50,880 nt of DNA from CAXXOK01 sp964497495 (GTDB taxonomy: Bacteria; Bacillota; Clostridia; Christensenellales; Aristaeellaceae): positions 1-50,880 of the forward strand of contig CAZCCZ010000018.1 in assembly GCA_964497495.1 (NCBI GenBank), read 5' to 3'. Below are positions 14,464-22,718 of the stretch, one piece after another. The notes beneath the pieces are model-generated. The model was not told the origin of the DNA, did no database searches, and was given only the letters and a program-made list of their open reading frames with translations. Position 1 is the stretch's first letter. The number at the start of each line of letters is the position of its first letter. The translations under genes were made by a program, and so were the position numbers.

Positions 14464-17400
14464 ATGCCAGAAATCGGCGTATGGACGGCGCGCGCGCACC
14501 GGCTGCTCGCGCCTGTGGTCGCGGAGATCGGCGTTCTACACGCGCGGGGCGAGCCCTGCGTGCTGCTGGTGCCGGAGCAATTCACCCTGCAGGCGGAACG
14601 CGAGCTGCTTACCCGGTTGGCCCTTCCCGGTATTTTTACCATACAGGTGCTTTCCCCTTCCCGGCTTCAGAGCCGCGTGCTCGCGCTGGCGGGCGAGGAC
14701 GGCCGCGCGCCGCTTTCCTCCGCCGGGCGGCGCATGGCCGTGGGTTTCGCGCTGGAAAAGTGCGAAAAGCAGTTGACCTATTATCAGTCTTCCGCGCACC
14801 GGCGCGGGTTTACGGAAAAACTCGTTTCCCTGATCGCGGATCTGAAGCGCGGCGGCCTGACGCCGGACGCGCTGGCCGAATACGCGCGGACGTTGCCGGA
14901 AAGCGCGCGCCGGGCCAAGCTTTCCGACCTCGCGACGGCCTTCGCCGCTTACGAAGCCGTGCTGGGCGGCCGCTTCGGGGACGGGGAGGACCGCCTGCGC
15001 TACGTGGCCTCCCGTCTGGCCGAAAGCGGGCTGATGGACGGACAGAACGTGTTCGTGTATGGTTTCGACGCGCTGCCGGAGCAGATGATCGCGCTGCTCG
15101 CGGAAATCGGTTCCCTGGCCCGCCGCCTGACCGTTGCGCTGACCAGCGGGCCGGAAAGCGCGCCGGACGGCGAGCTGTACCGCCCCGTGCGGGAGAGCGT
15201 CGGGCGTTTCCGCGAGGCCCTGCGCGCGCGGGGTCTCACCCTGCGGGAAACCGCGCTGCCGGAGGCGCCCCTGCCCCGCCCGCCCGCCGTGCGACATCTG
15301 GACGAAACGCTGTTCGCCTACCCCGAAAAAAGGTTCGAGGGAGAACAGCAGAACGTGTTTCTGTCCCAGCACGTGAGCCCCTTCGAGGAAGCGACCGCGG
15401 CGGTTCGTCAGATTCTGCGGCTTTGCGCGGAAGGCGCGGACATCGAGCGTATCGCCCTGCTCTACCCCGACCGCAACGGCTACGCCTTCGCCGTGGCCGC
15501 CGCGCTTACGGACAGCGGCCTGCCTTATTACACCGACGAAAAGCTGCCCGCTTCCACCCACGCGCTGGCGCGTTTCCTGCTTTCTGCCCTGCGCGCCGCA
15601 GCGGGCGGGTACGAGCGGGAAGCCGTGGTGGCGGTCATGAAATCCGGCTACGCGTCCCTCACCTTCGACGAGGCCTGCGAACTGGAAAACTACGCGCGGG
15701 AATTCGGCGTAAACCGAAAAAAGTGGCTGACATCCTTCGAGCGCGGCGGGGACGTGCGGGCGGCGCGTTGCGAGGTTCTGCGCCGCAAGCTGATCGACCC
15801 GCTGGAAAGGATGCGCTCCGCCCTCGTGGCCGCACGGGACGCACGCGCCTCGCTGGAGGCCGTGACGGGATTACTTTCCGACGTGGACGCGTACGGCGCT
15901 CTCCTTGCGGAGGAAAAGGCGCTGACCGCCGAAGGCATGGCGGTGCGCGCGGGCCAGAACAGCCAGATGTGGCAGACGCTGCTGGAACTGCTGGACCAGC
16001 TGTACGCGCTGGCGGACGGCGCGCGCATTCCCCTTGCCCATATCGCCGACCGTTTCGAGTGCGGGTTTGCCGCCGTGTCACTGGCCGCGCTGCCGCCCGC
16101 CAGCCAGATGCTGCACGCGGGCGCGCTGGAGCATTACCTTTGCGGAGACATGGACGCGGTGTTCCTGCTGGGCCTCAACGACGGAGTGCTCTCCCGCGAG
16201 GCGGAGAGCCTGCTGACCGAGGAGGAACGCGCCGAAACGCAGCGGGCCACCGGCGGTTACCTGGGCATGACGGACGAGAGCCGCTCGCTGTTCGCGCGCA
16301 TGGACGTGAAGCGTTTCATGACCCTTCCGGCCCGCTACCTTTTTCTAAGCTACGCGAAAACTGACCCTTCCGGCAAGGCGCTGCGTCCGCTGGACCTGCT
16401 TTCCACGCTGGAGAAGCGCCTGTTTAACGGTCTTCCGGAAACCCCCGTGCCGTTCGCGAAGCTTCCGCTGTCCGCTTCTCAGGCGCTGGCGGAGGCAAGC
16501 GGCCTGCTGCGGGATTACGCGGACGGCGCGGCGGACGAACTGCCCGGCGTGTGGCGGGAGCGGCTTTCGGTTCTTCTTTCCAACCCGGCAACCGCCCCAG
16601 CCGCGGCGAAGCTGCTGAACGCGGCGGATTACCGCGTGCGCGGCGTGCCGCTCAACCCGGAGGCCGCCCGGCGGCTCTTCAACGACTACACGCTGTCTGT
16701 CAGCCGGCTGGAGGATTTCGCCGCCTGCCCGTTCAAGCATTTCGTGGAGTACGGGCTCCGTCCCCTGATCGTGAAAGATTGGGGCGTAGAACCGGTGGAT
16801 CTGGGGGTGTTCTTCCACCGGAGCCTGCAGAACTTCGCCGGGCTTGCCTCGCGGAAGGCCGCCTACCCGGACGTGCCGCCCGAGGTGACGGAAGCGCTGG
16901 CGGACGAGGCCGTGGAGCCGCTTCGGGAGCCTCTGCTCCGCGGCCCCATGGGGGATACGCCCCGCGCGCTGGCGGGGTTCGAACGCGCCCGGCGGATCAT
17001 CCGCCGCGCCTGCCTGACCGTGACGCAGCACCTGGCCGCGGGCGACTTTACGCTGGATAGGGCGGAGGCGCGCTTCGGCTACGCCGAGCCTGGCAGCCTG
17101 CCGCCGGTCTCCCTGCGGCTGAAGGACGGCACGCCGGTTCTGCTGCAGGGCAAGATCGACCGTATCGACCGGTACGACGCCGCGGACGGCCCCTACCTGC
17201 GCGTGGTGGACTATAAAAGCGGCCAGAGCACGCTGGAGCCCGCCAAGACGTGGTGGGGCCTGCAATTGCAGCTGATGGTCTATCTGGACGCCGCCGTGGG
17301 CGGCGTGCCGGGCGCGAAGCCCGCGGGCGCTTTCTATTTCCACGTGGCCGACCCGCTGGCCCGGCTTTCCGCGGACGATCTCGCGGCCGCCGAGGCGGAC

Positions 17401-17811
17401 ATCGCGAAACAGTTGCAAATGAAGGGCGTCGCGCTGGCGGACGAGGACGTGCTGACCGCGATGGACGGGGGCGAGGGACCCGCCGCCGTATCCGGCACGC
17501 TCACCCGCGGCGGCGGCGTCCGTAAAAACGCGAAAGTGCTGGACATGCGGCAGATGCGGGGCCTGCTGACCCACACGCGCAAACAGGCGGCCGAACTGGC
17601 GGACGGGCTGTACGGCGGGGATACGTCCATCCGTCCCGTGGTGACGGGCGACGGGGACAGCTGCCAGCGCTGCGATTACCGCGGCGTGTGCGGCTTCGAG
17701 GACGGCGCGCGGGGGGCCGCGGCGCTGGAACTGCCGGATATGAAAATGGAGGAGCTTCAGCAGCGGCTGGACGAAACCGCCGCGGCGCCGGATGAAAACC
17801 CGGCGAGTTAA
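14464..17811 (+). CDS. addB: AddB-type helicase/nuclease subunit lacking Walker A
   Basis: Subunit B of the AddAB double-strand-break resection nuclease. 1115 residues, slightly shorter than B. subtilis AddB. The C-terminal PD-(D/E)xK nuclease shows VVDYKSGQ with D916 and K918. The iron-sulfur ligands are C755 (FAACPFKHF) and C1067, C1070, C1076 in CQRCDYRGVC. The N-terminus, where AddB normally carries a P-loop of the GxxGxGKT type, reads GVWTARAHRLLAPVVAEIG and has no Walker A; the downstream LLVPEQFTLQAERELL is conserved. addA does not follow it, as it usually does. The start ATG has GAAGGG upstream; an in-frame extension to 14128 is antisense to mnmE and adds no motif. Confidence 0.88.
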   Translation: MPEIGVWTARAHRLLAPVVAEIGVLHARGEPCVLLVPEQFTLQAERELLTRLALPGIFTIQVLSPSRLQSRVLALAGEDGRAPLSSAGRRMAVGFALEKCEKQLTYYQSSAHRRGFTEKLVSLIADLKRGGLTPDALAEYARTLPESARRAKLSDLATAFAAYEAVLGGRFGDGEDRLRYVASRLAESGLMDGQNVFVYGFDALPEQMIALLAEIGSLARRLTVALTSGPESAPDGELYRPVRESVGRFREALRARGLTLRETALPEAPLPRPPAVRHLDETLFAYPEKRFEGEQQNVFLSQHVSPFEEATAAVRQILRLCAEGADIERIALLYPDRNGYAFAVAAALTDSGLPYYTDEKLPASTHALARFLLSALRAAAGGYEREAVVAVMKSGYASLTFDEACELENYAREFGVNRKKWLTSFERGGDVRAARCEVLRRKLIDPLERMRSALVAARDARASLEAVTGLLSDVDAYGALLAEEKALTAEGMAVRAGQNSQMWQTLLELLDQLYALADGARIPLAHIADRFECGFAAVSLAALPPASQMLHAGALEHYLCGDMDAVFLLGLNDGVLSREAESLLTEEERAETQRATGGYLGMTDESRSLFARMDVKRFMTLPARYLFLSYAKTDPSGKALRPLDLLSTLEKRLFNGLPETPVPFAKLPLSASQALAEASGLLRDYADGAADELPGVWRERLSVLLSNPATAPAAAKLLNAADYRVRGVPLNPEAARRLFNDYTLSVSRLEDFAACPFKHFVEYGLRPLIVKDWGVEPVDLGVFFHRSLQNFAGLASRKAAYPDVPPEVTEALADEAVEPLREPLLRGPMGDTPRALAGFERARRIIRRACLTVTQHLAAGDFTLDRAEARFGYAEPGSLPPVSLRLKDGTPVLLQGKIDRIDRYDAADGPYLRVVDYKSGQSTLEPAKTWWGLQLQLMVYLDAAVGGVPGAKPAGAFYFHVADPLARLSADDLAAAEADIAKQLQMKGVALADEDVLTAMDGGEGPAAVSGTLTRGGGVRKNAKVLDMRQMRGLLTHTRKQAAELADGLYGGDTSIRPVVTGDGDSCQRCDYRGVCGFEDGARGAAALELPDMKMEELQQRLDETAAAPDENPAS

Positions 17812-17908
17812 CGCGGTTTTTACAATGTTACAGTTGCCCGGGCCGAACGGGCGCGCCGGTTTCAGGCGCCGGTAAATGTTTCCAGCCCGTTCTTTTCACC
17901 CGCGCGCC

Positions 17909-17937
17909 TTGCGCATCCCCCCCGGTTCATGTATAAT
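17909..17937 (+). promoter_or_regulatory. Promoter of small P-loop protein
   Basis: -35 TTGCGC (17909-17914), 17-base spacer, perfect -10 TATAAT (17932-17937). The in-frame ATG at 17929 overlaps the -10 and cannot be the start; the TTG at 18016 is used. Confidence 0.75.
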
Positions 17938-18015
17938 GAAAACAGGCGGCGGCCGCGCCGGTTTGCGGGGCCGCGTAAAGAGAAACGTATATTCTTTGTA
18001 AAGGGGGCGTTCCCA

Positions 18016-18426
18016 TTGATTCAGGTAATTGCCGGCAAGAAAGGTTCCGGAAAAACCAAGCGAATCATCGACATGGCCAACGATGCTGCGCAGAGCAGCA
18101 AGCACGATATCGTTTTTATCGACGATGACAACCGCTACATGTTCGACCTTCGCCACGAGGTGCGGTTCATCAACGCAAGCGATTTCAACCTGGTCAACGA
18201 CCAGATGTTCATGGGGTTCCTTGCGGGTGCGGTTGCCCAGAATTTCGACGTGGGGCTCATTTTGATCGACTCGTTCAAGAAGCTCATCCAGTGCGAGTTG
18301 CCTACCACGGACTGGCTGTTCGAACGGCTGGAAGCCATCAGTGAAAAACACGGCGTCGATTTCGTGCTCTCCGTCAGCGAGGATCCCGATCTCCTGCCCG
18401 AGTTTATCAAAAAGTACGTGATCTGA
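18016..18426 (+). CDS. Small P-loop ATP-binding protein
   Basis: 136 residues. The Walker A motif GKKGSGKT at residues 7-14 is followed by KRIIDMANDA, and a possible Walker B aspartate lies in VIFIDD-like IVFIDDDNR or in VGLILIDSF. This looks like the conserved clostridial family often labelled PilT-like or ATP-binding protein; no pilus genes are nearby and the function is unknown. Translation most likely starts at TTG (18016-18018), with AGGGGG eight bases upstream, because the promoter -10 overlaps the only upstream ATG. The TTG start may keep expression low. A 12-bp hairpin with a TTCG loop follows at 18443-18470. Confidence 0.75.
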   Translation: MIQVIAGKKGSGKTKRIIDMANDAAQSSKHDIVFIDDDNRYMFDLRHEVRFINASDFNLVNDQMFMGFLAGAVAQNFDVGLILIDSFKKLIQCELPTTDWLFERLEAISEKHGVDFVLSVSEDPDLLPEFIKKYVI

Positions 18427-18442
18427 CGGGGTAGCGCCCCGG

Positions 18443-18470
18443 CAAGCGGAAGCCTTCGGGCTTCCGCTTG
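18443..18470 (+). terminator. Hairpin after the small P-loop gene
   Basis: Perfect 12-bp stem CAAGCGGAAGCC/GGCTTCCGCTTG closed by a TTCG tetraloop, 16 bases after the stop codon. The following sequence AGCCTGTT has only a weak T tract, so it may be a terminator or an RNA-stabilising hairpin. Confidence 0.55.
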
Positions 18471-18564
18471 AGCCTGTTAATGGCGTCCAAGCGCGCCCGG
18501 GCGCAGGCGGACGTTTCCCGGGTTCGTGTTCCAGCGTAAATCACAGCCGTAAGGGGTTGAGCGT

Positions 18565-20058
18565 ATGTCTTTCTTTTCAACGCGCGGCGGCGCGTGCGTG
18601 ACCGCCTCGCAGGCCGTGCTATGGGGCCTCGCCAAAGACGGCGGGCTGTACGTTCCTTCCATGTTTCCCCAGCTTTCGCAGGAAAAGATCGCCACGTTCT
18701 GCCAGATGAGCTACCAGCAAATCGCGGAGCGCGTGTTGCGCAGTTTTCTGGAGGACTACTCCATCGGCGAAATCGCGGCGTCGGTGAACGCCGCCTATTG
18801 CACGCCGGCCTTCGACGACCCCGCCATCGCCCCGGTCAAGCCCCTGTACGACAACGTGTACGTGCTGGAACTGTTCCACGGCCCCACGCTGGCGTTCAAG
18901 GACATCGCGCTGAAACTTCTGCCCTATCTGGTTCGCCTCGCCGCGCAAAAGAACGAGGAAACGCGGGAGATCAGCATTCTGGTAGCCACCAGCGGCGATA
19001 CGGGCAAAGCCGCGCTGGAAGGTTTTAAAAACGTACCCGGCACCAGCTGCACGGTGTTTTACCCCGCGCAGGGCGTAAGTGCCCTGCAAAAGCTCCAGAT
19101 GGTCACCACCGAAGGCGACAACACGCACGTCATCGGCGTAAACGGGAATTTCGACGATACCCAGACCGGCGTGAAACGCCTGTTTTCGGACGCCGCCTTC
19201 CGGGAAAAGATGAACGCCGCGGGCAAGCTGCCTTCCTCCGCCAATTCTATCAACTTCGGCCGCCTCGCGCCGCAGGTGGCGTATTATTTCAGCGCCTATG
19301 CCGCGCTGGTCAACGCCGGGGCCGTCCGCATGGGCCAGCAGCTCAATTTCGTGGTGCCTACCGGCAACTTCGGCGATATTCTGGCCGGGTATTACGCCAA
19401 GCGCATGGGGCTGCCCGTGGGGCGGCTCGTCTGCGCCAGCAACCGCAACAACGTGCTCAGCGATTTCTTTACGGACGGCGTTTACTACACCCACCGCACT
19501 TTCTTCCAGACCATGTCCCCCAGTATGGACATCCTGATCTCCTCCAACCTGGAACGTTTGCTGTACGAAAGCGCGGACCGGGACGGGCGGGTGGTCAAAT
19601 CCTGGATGGAACTGCTGATCGACTGCGGCAGCTTCTCCATCGGGGCGCAACGGCTCGCGGGATTGCAAAAGACGTTCGCGGCGGGTTTCGCAGACGATAC
19701 CATAACCGCGGAGGAGATTCGCCACGTATTCGAGCGGGACGGCTATTTGCTGGATCCGCATACCGCCGTGGCGAGCCGCGTGCTGTCTGAATACCGGCAG
19801 GCGACCGGCGACCGTACGCCCGCGGTGGTCGTTTCCACCGCCAGCCCCTATAAATTCCCGGAAGACGTGCTGGCCTCCCTGCGGGGTCCCGAAGCCGCGG
19901 AGGGCCTTTCCGCCTTCGAATGTGCGGCGCGGCTGCAGGAATACACAGGCGTGCCCATTCCCAGGCAGATTACGGAATTGCAGACGCTCCCGGTACTGCA
20001 CCGCAGGGAATGCGAAAAGGACGATATGGAAGCGGCGCTGACGGCCGAATTGTTATAA
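18565..20058 (+). CDS. thrC: Threonine synthase
   Basis: PLP enzyme converting O-phosphohomoserine to threonine. 497 residues, the size of the long thrC class. The N-terminus STRGGACVTASQAVLWGLAK begins the family; the PLP lysine is K112 in GPTLAFKDIALK; the phosphate-binding ATSGDTGKAA loop and FVVPTGNFGDILAGYYAKRM follow. Ribosome binding site AAGGGG precedes the ATG. hom and thrB are not adjacent. It is separated from the P-loop gene by a hairpin. I could not identify a convincing promoter or T-box in the 90 bases upstream. Confidence 0.96.
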   Translation: MSFFSTRGGACVTASQAVLWGLAKDGGLYVPSMFPQLSQEKIATFCQMSYQQIAERVLRSFLEDYSIGEIAASVNAAYCTPAFDDPAIAPVKPLYDNVYVLELFHGPTLAFKDIALKLLPYLVRLAAQKNEETREISILVATSGDTGKAALEGFKNVPGTSCTVFYPAQGVSALQKLQMVTTEGDNTHVIGVNGNFDDTQTGVKRLFSDAAFREKMNAAGKLPSSANSINFGRLAPQVAYYFSAYAALVNAGAVRMGQQLNFVVPTGNFGDILAGYYAKRMGLPVGRLVCASNRNNVLSDFFTDGVYYTHRTFFQTMSPSMDILISSNLERLLYESADRDGRVVKSWMELLIDCGSFSIGAQRLAGLQKTFAAGFADDTITAEEIRHVFERDGYLLDPHTAVASRVLSEYRQATGDRTPAVVVSTASPYKFPEDVLASLRGPEAAEGLSAFECAARLQEYTGVPIPRQITELQTLPVLHRRECEKDDMEAALTAELL

Positions 20059-20146
20059 AAACAAAAATCCCGTTTCACCGCCTCCCGCATGCGGGTAGCT
20101 TATGTAAGGAACACAGAAGGCTATACGGTATAAGGAGGCATGGCAT

Positions 20147-20689
20147 ATGAAATGGGTTTGTTCCGTTTGCGGTTATGTGTACGAGGGTCCTCAACCGCCT
20201 GAGAAATGCCCGGTCTGCGGCGCGCCGAAGGAAAAGTTCACGCAGATGGCCGGAGACAGGGTTTATGCGGACGAGCACCGCGTGGGCGCGGCCAAAGGGC
20301 TGGACGAACGCGTGCTGGAAGGCCTGCGCATGAACTTCAGCGGCGAATGCAGCGAGATTGGCATGTACCTGGCCATGGCGCGGCAGGCCGACCGCGAGGG
20401 ATACCCCGAGGTGGCGGAAGCCTTCAAGCGGTATGCCTACGAGGAAGCCGACCACGCCTCCCGATTCGCGGAGCTGTTGGGCGAAGTGCTGACCGACAGC
20501 ACGAAGAAGAACCTTGAAATGCGCGTGGAAGCCGAGTGGGGCGCCAACAAGGGCAAGAAGGAACTGGCGGCGCTGGCCAAGGAACTGGGCTACGACGCCG
20601 TGCACGACACCGTGCACGAGATGTGCAAGGACGAAGCCCGTCACGGCAAGGGTTTCGACGGGTTGCTGAAACGGTACTTCGGTAAATAA
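20147..20689 (+). CDS. Reverse rubrerythrin (NADH peroxidase type)
   Basis: Cytoplasmic peroxide- and oxygen-detoxifying non-heme iron protein of anaerobes. 180 residues. The N-terminal rubredoxin domain has CSVCGYVYEG and CPVCG (two CxxC pairs binding one iron). The C-terminal ferritin-like diiron domain shows ECSEIGMYLAMARQADREG, YEEADHASRFAELLGE and CKDEARHGKGF, supplying the Glu and ExxH ligands. The rubredoxin-first order defines the reverse type. ATG preceded by AAGGAGG. It follows thrC by 88 bases and ends before a strong bidirectional hairpin. Confidence 0.93.
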   Translation: MKWVCSVCGYVYEGPQPPEKCPVCGAPKEKFTQMAGDRVYADEHRVGAAKGLDERVLEGLRMNFSGECSEIGMYLAMARQADREGYPEVAEAFKRYAYEEADHASRFAELLGEVLTDSTKKNLEMRVEAEWGANKGKKELAALAKELGYDAVHDTVHEMCKDEARHGKGFDGLLKRYFGK

Positions 20690-20722
20690 CGCACGTTCCT
20701 CGAATATTACGGATATCAAAGA

Positions 20723-20758
20723 CCTCCGGGTTGCGCGTACCAACGCGCGACCCGGAGG
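20723..20758. terminator. Bidirectional terminator between revRbr and the diguanylate cyclase
   Basis: 15-bp stem CCTCCGGGTTGCGCG paired with CGCGCGACCCGGAGG (one G-T wobble), followed by CTTTCG on the plus strand and TCTTTG on the minus. It lies between two convergent stop codons. Confidence 0.75.
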
Positions 20759-20773
20759 CTTTCGTTACGGAGG

Positions 20774-22375
20774 TCAGGTTTTCGATCCGTCTCGGATGAC
20801 CTGCAGCGTTTGTTTAACGACGCGTTTCTCCCGGTACATTTTCTCGTCCGCCCGGTTGATGATGTCGTCCACGTTCTTTCTGCAATCCATCGCCTCGATC
20901 CCGTGGCTTGCGCTTACGAGATAAGGCCGCCCTTCGGTTTCGTTGATGCGCGCGTACTCTTGGGCGATCCGCCCCCAGATCGCCTCGCCTTCCTCCTCGT
21001 TCGCGTCGACGTAAAGGATAAGGAACTCGTCCCCGCCGATGCGGGCGACGAAATCTTCTTCCCGGGTATGCGCGCGAATCCCCTTGACGACGCTCAGGAT
21101 CAATTCGTCGCCTCGGTCATGCCCCAGCGTGTCGTTGACCTCTTTCAGCCCGTTGATATCGACGAAGCAGACGCAGCCCCCGCAACGGTTCTCCATTTGC
21201 CTGCGCCGGAGCAGATCTATTCTCCGAAACGCCGCCCCGCGGTTGTAAACTCCGGTCATAACGTCGAAATCCGACAGATACTTCAGTTCTTCGTTCCTCT
21301 GCCGATACGCCGACAGCAGAACGGCGATGACCAGCGAAATCAGCAGAATCATCAGGTAGACGTATGCGTTGCCGCGAACGGTCTTCCACAAGGATTGCCA
21401 GAAAGAATTTTGGAACAGCTGCCCATCCTCGGAACTCGCGGGAAGGTAGGTAACGAAATACCAGTCCCCCGAACCCAAAACGAGGGAGGCGTCCCGTTCG
21501 TTCAGTTCGAAATTGCTTGCGGTTAGAATGCGTGAATAAAAGAACGCGCCGTTTTCAGAAACCAGCGAATTCGTATCGCACGCCTTAATCGCAGGCCATT
21601 CCTGCGGAAATTCGGCGGCGAAGCTTTCGTTCGTCCGGTCGTCGTACATGAAAGCCCATTCTTTCGCGGGGTCGGCGCTGTCCAGCAGGTAATATCCGTC
21701 CGCGTTCAGCAGGAAGATATCCATGCGGTTTGATTCGGCGACCGAACGGATGCGACGCAGCACGTACTCCGCCAGATAGTTGACGACGACCACGCCTTCC
21801 AGCTCACCGGTTTCCGTAAAAATCGGCGTGGAAAGGCGCAGCATTGGCTTGATCGGCTGTTCGATCTCGCCGTTTTCCACGTTCAGGTCCGCCTTGGATA
21901 CGTATAACTGGTTATTCTGAAGACCGATCGTATCCTGAAAGTAATAGCGATCTTTCTTATTCTGCAGCTCGTCCTGCGCAACCGCGTATGCGCCGGCCTC
22001 GTCGTAATTCACCCGGATAACCTCGTTCCCGTCCGTATCCAGAAAGCGTATCTGGTCGTATTTCATTCTCCGGTTTAAAAAGGAAACCCAGATTTGATCG
22101 ACAGCCTCATGGCCGTGCCCGGAGAACGCCTGAAAGTGCAGGCTATCCTTAATGAAAAGCGTATCCGAAACCAATTGGTTCGCGCTTTGCGTTACGATAT
22201 TTTTTTCCGACTCGATCAGCGACGCCGCGTCTCTTTGCGCAATCGTTTGCCTGCTCCGGGTTTCGACTGACTGCACGAGGAAGGAAACGCATAAGAAGAC
22301 GAGGCCGAGAGTCAGGAATACCCATGCCGTGTGAAGCGCAATGCGTTTTTTTTCGGAAAACAGACGGCTATTCAT
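20774..22375 (-). CDS. Membrane diguanylate cyclase with periplasmic Cache-like sensor
   Basis: 533 residues. Predicted to make cyclic di-GMP in response to an external ligand. A first membrane helix (about 12-35), an extracytoplasmic region of about 290 residues resembling a double Cache sensor, a second helix VYLMILLISLVIAVLLSAY, then a GGDEF domain beginning near SDFDVMTGVYNRGAA. The active site is GGDEF, intact. An RxxD inhibitory site (REED) lies exactly five residues before it, so feedback inhibition by c-di-GMP is expected. There is no EAL domain. The start at 22373-22375 is preferred to an upstream ATG at 22513: GGAAGGTG precedes it and MNSRLF leads straight into the first helix. Confidence 0.9.
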   Translation of the reverse strand: MNSRLFSEKKRIALHTAWVFLTLGLVFLCVSFLVQSVETRSRQTIAQRDAASLIESEKNIVTQSANQLVSDTLFIKDSLHFQAFSGHGHEAVDQIWVSFLNRRMKYDQIRFLDTDGNEVIRVNYDEAGAYAVAQDELQNKKDRYYFQDTIGLQNNQLYVSKADLNVENGEIEQPIKPMLRLSTPIFTETGELEGVVVVNYLAEYVLRRIRSVAESNRMDIFLLNADGYYLLDSADPAKEWAFMYDDRTNESFAAEFPQEWPAIKACDTNSLVSENGAFFYSRILTASNFELNERDASLVLGSGDWYFVTYLPASSEDGQLFQNSFWQSLWKTVRGNAYVYLMILLISLVIAVLLSAYRQRNEELKYLSDFDVMTGVYNRGAAFRRIDLLRRRQMENRCGGCVCFVDINGLKEVNDTLGHDRGDELILSVVKGIRAHTREEDFVARIGGDEFLILYVDANEEEGEAIWGRIAQEYARINETEGRPYLVSASHGIEAMDCRKNVDDIINRADEKMYREKRVVKQTLQVIRDGSKT

Positions 22376-22718
22376 ACTGTCGGACGCACCTTCCTTACTG
22401 CGCGGATGCAACAGGCATATGTTTGGACAGCCCGGACGGTTACGGCGGCAACGTGCATTCGCATGAAAGCACGGCGCGGTTCTGCGGATTATTCTAGGAA
22501 CAGTATAACACATTATATGGAAAGAAGAAAAGCGTTCCCGCCGTTCCGGATCGGGGAGCCGCCCGGCAGCCGTAAATCGCCCTTTCTCCCGTTGCGCTTG
22601 TCATCCCCCTCTCTTTCCGCTATAATAATCCGTGGCATCCGCGCCGCCGCGCGCTTCCGGGCCCTTCCGTGTCCGGCGTCTTCCGGCGGGCGGAAAGCTT
22701 TCAAGGCAAGGAGAACGT
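22376..22718. other. Divergent intergenic region, diguanylate cyclase to DUF5711 gene
   Basis: 343 bases. The right part holds the strong plus-strand promoter at 22598-22626. The AT-rich patch 22500-22520 offers TATAAT- and TATACT-like hexamers on the minus strand for the cyclase, without a clear -35. I looked for the c-di-GMP riboswitch landmark sequences in the roughly 130-base leader of the cyclase and did not see them. Confidence 0.5.
22598..22626 (+). promoter_or_regulatory. Promoter of DUF5711-cvpA-dipeptidase operon
   Basis: -35 TTGTCA (22598-22603), 17-base spacer, perfect -10 TATAAT (22621-22626). One of the best sigma-A matches in the window. Confidence 0.8.

Noticed and set aside
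20086..20097. CCCGCATGCGGG palindrome after thrC as terminator
   Set aside because: Stem too short and no T tract follows; transcription may continue into the reverse rubrerythrin gene.
22376..22510. c-di-GMP riboswitch in the leader of the diguanylate cyclase
   Set aside because: The characteristic GEMM landmark sequences were not seen on the minus strand.
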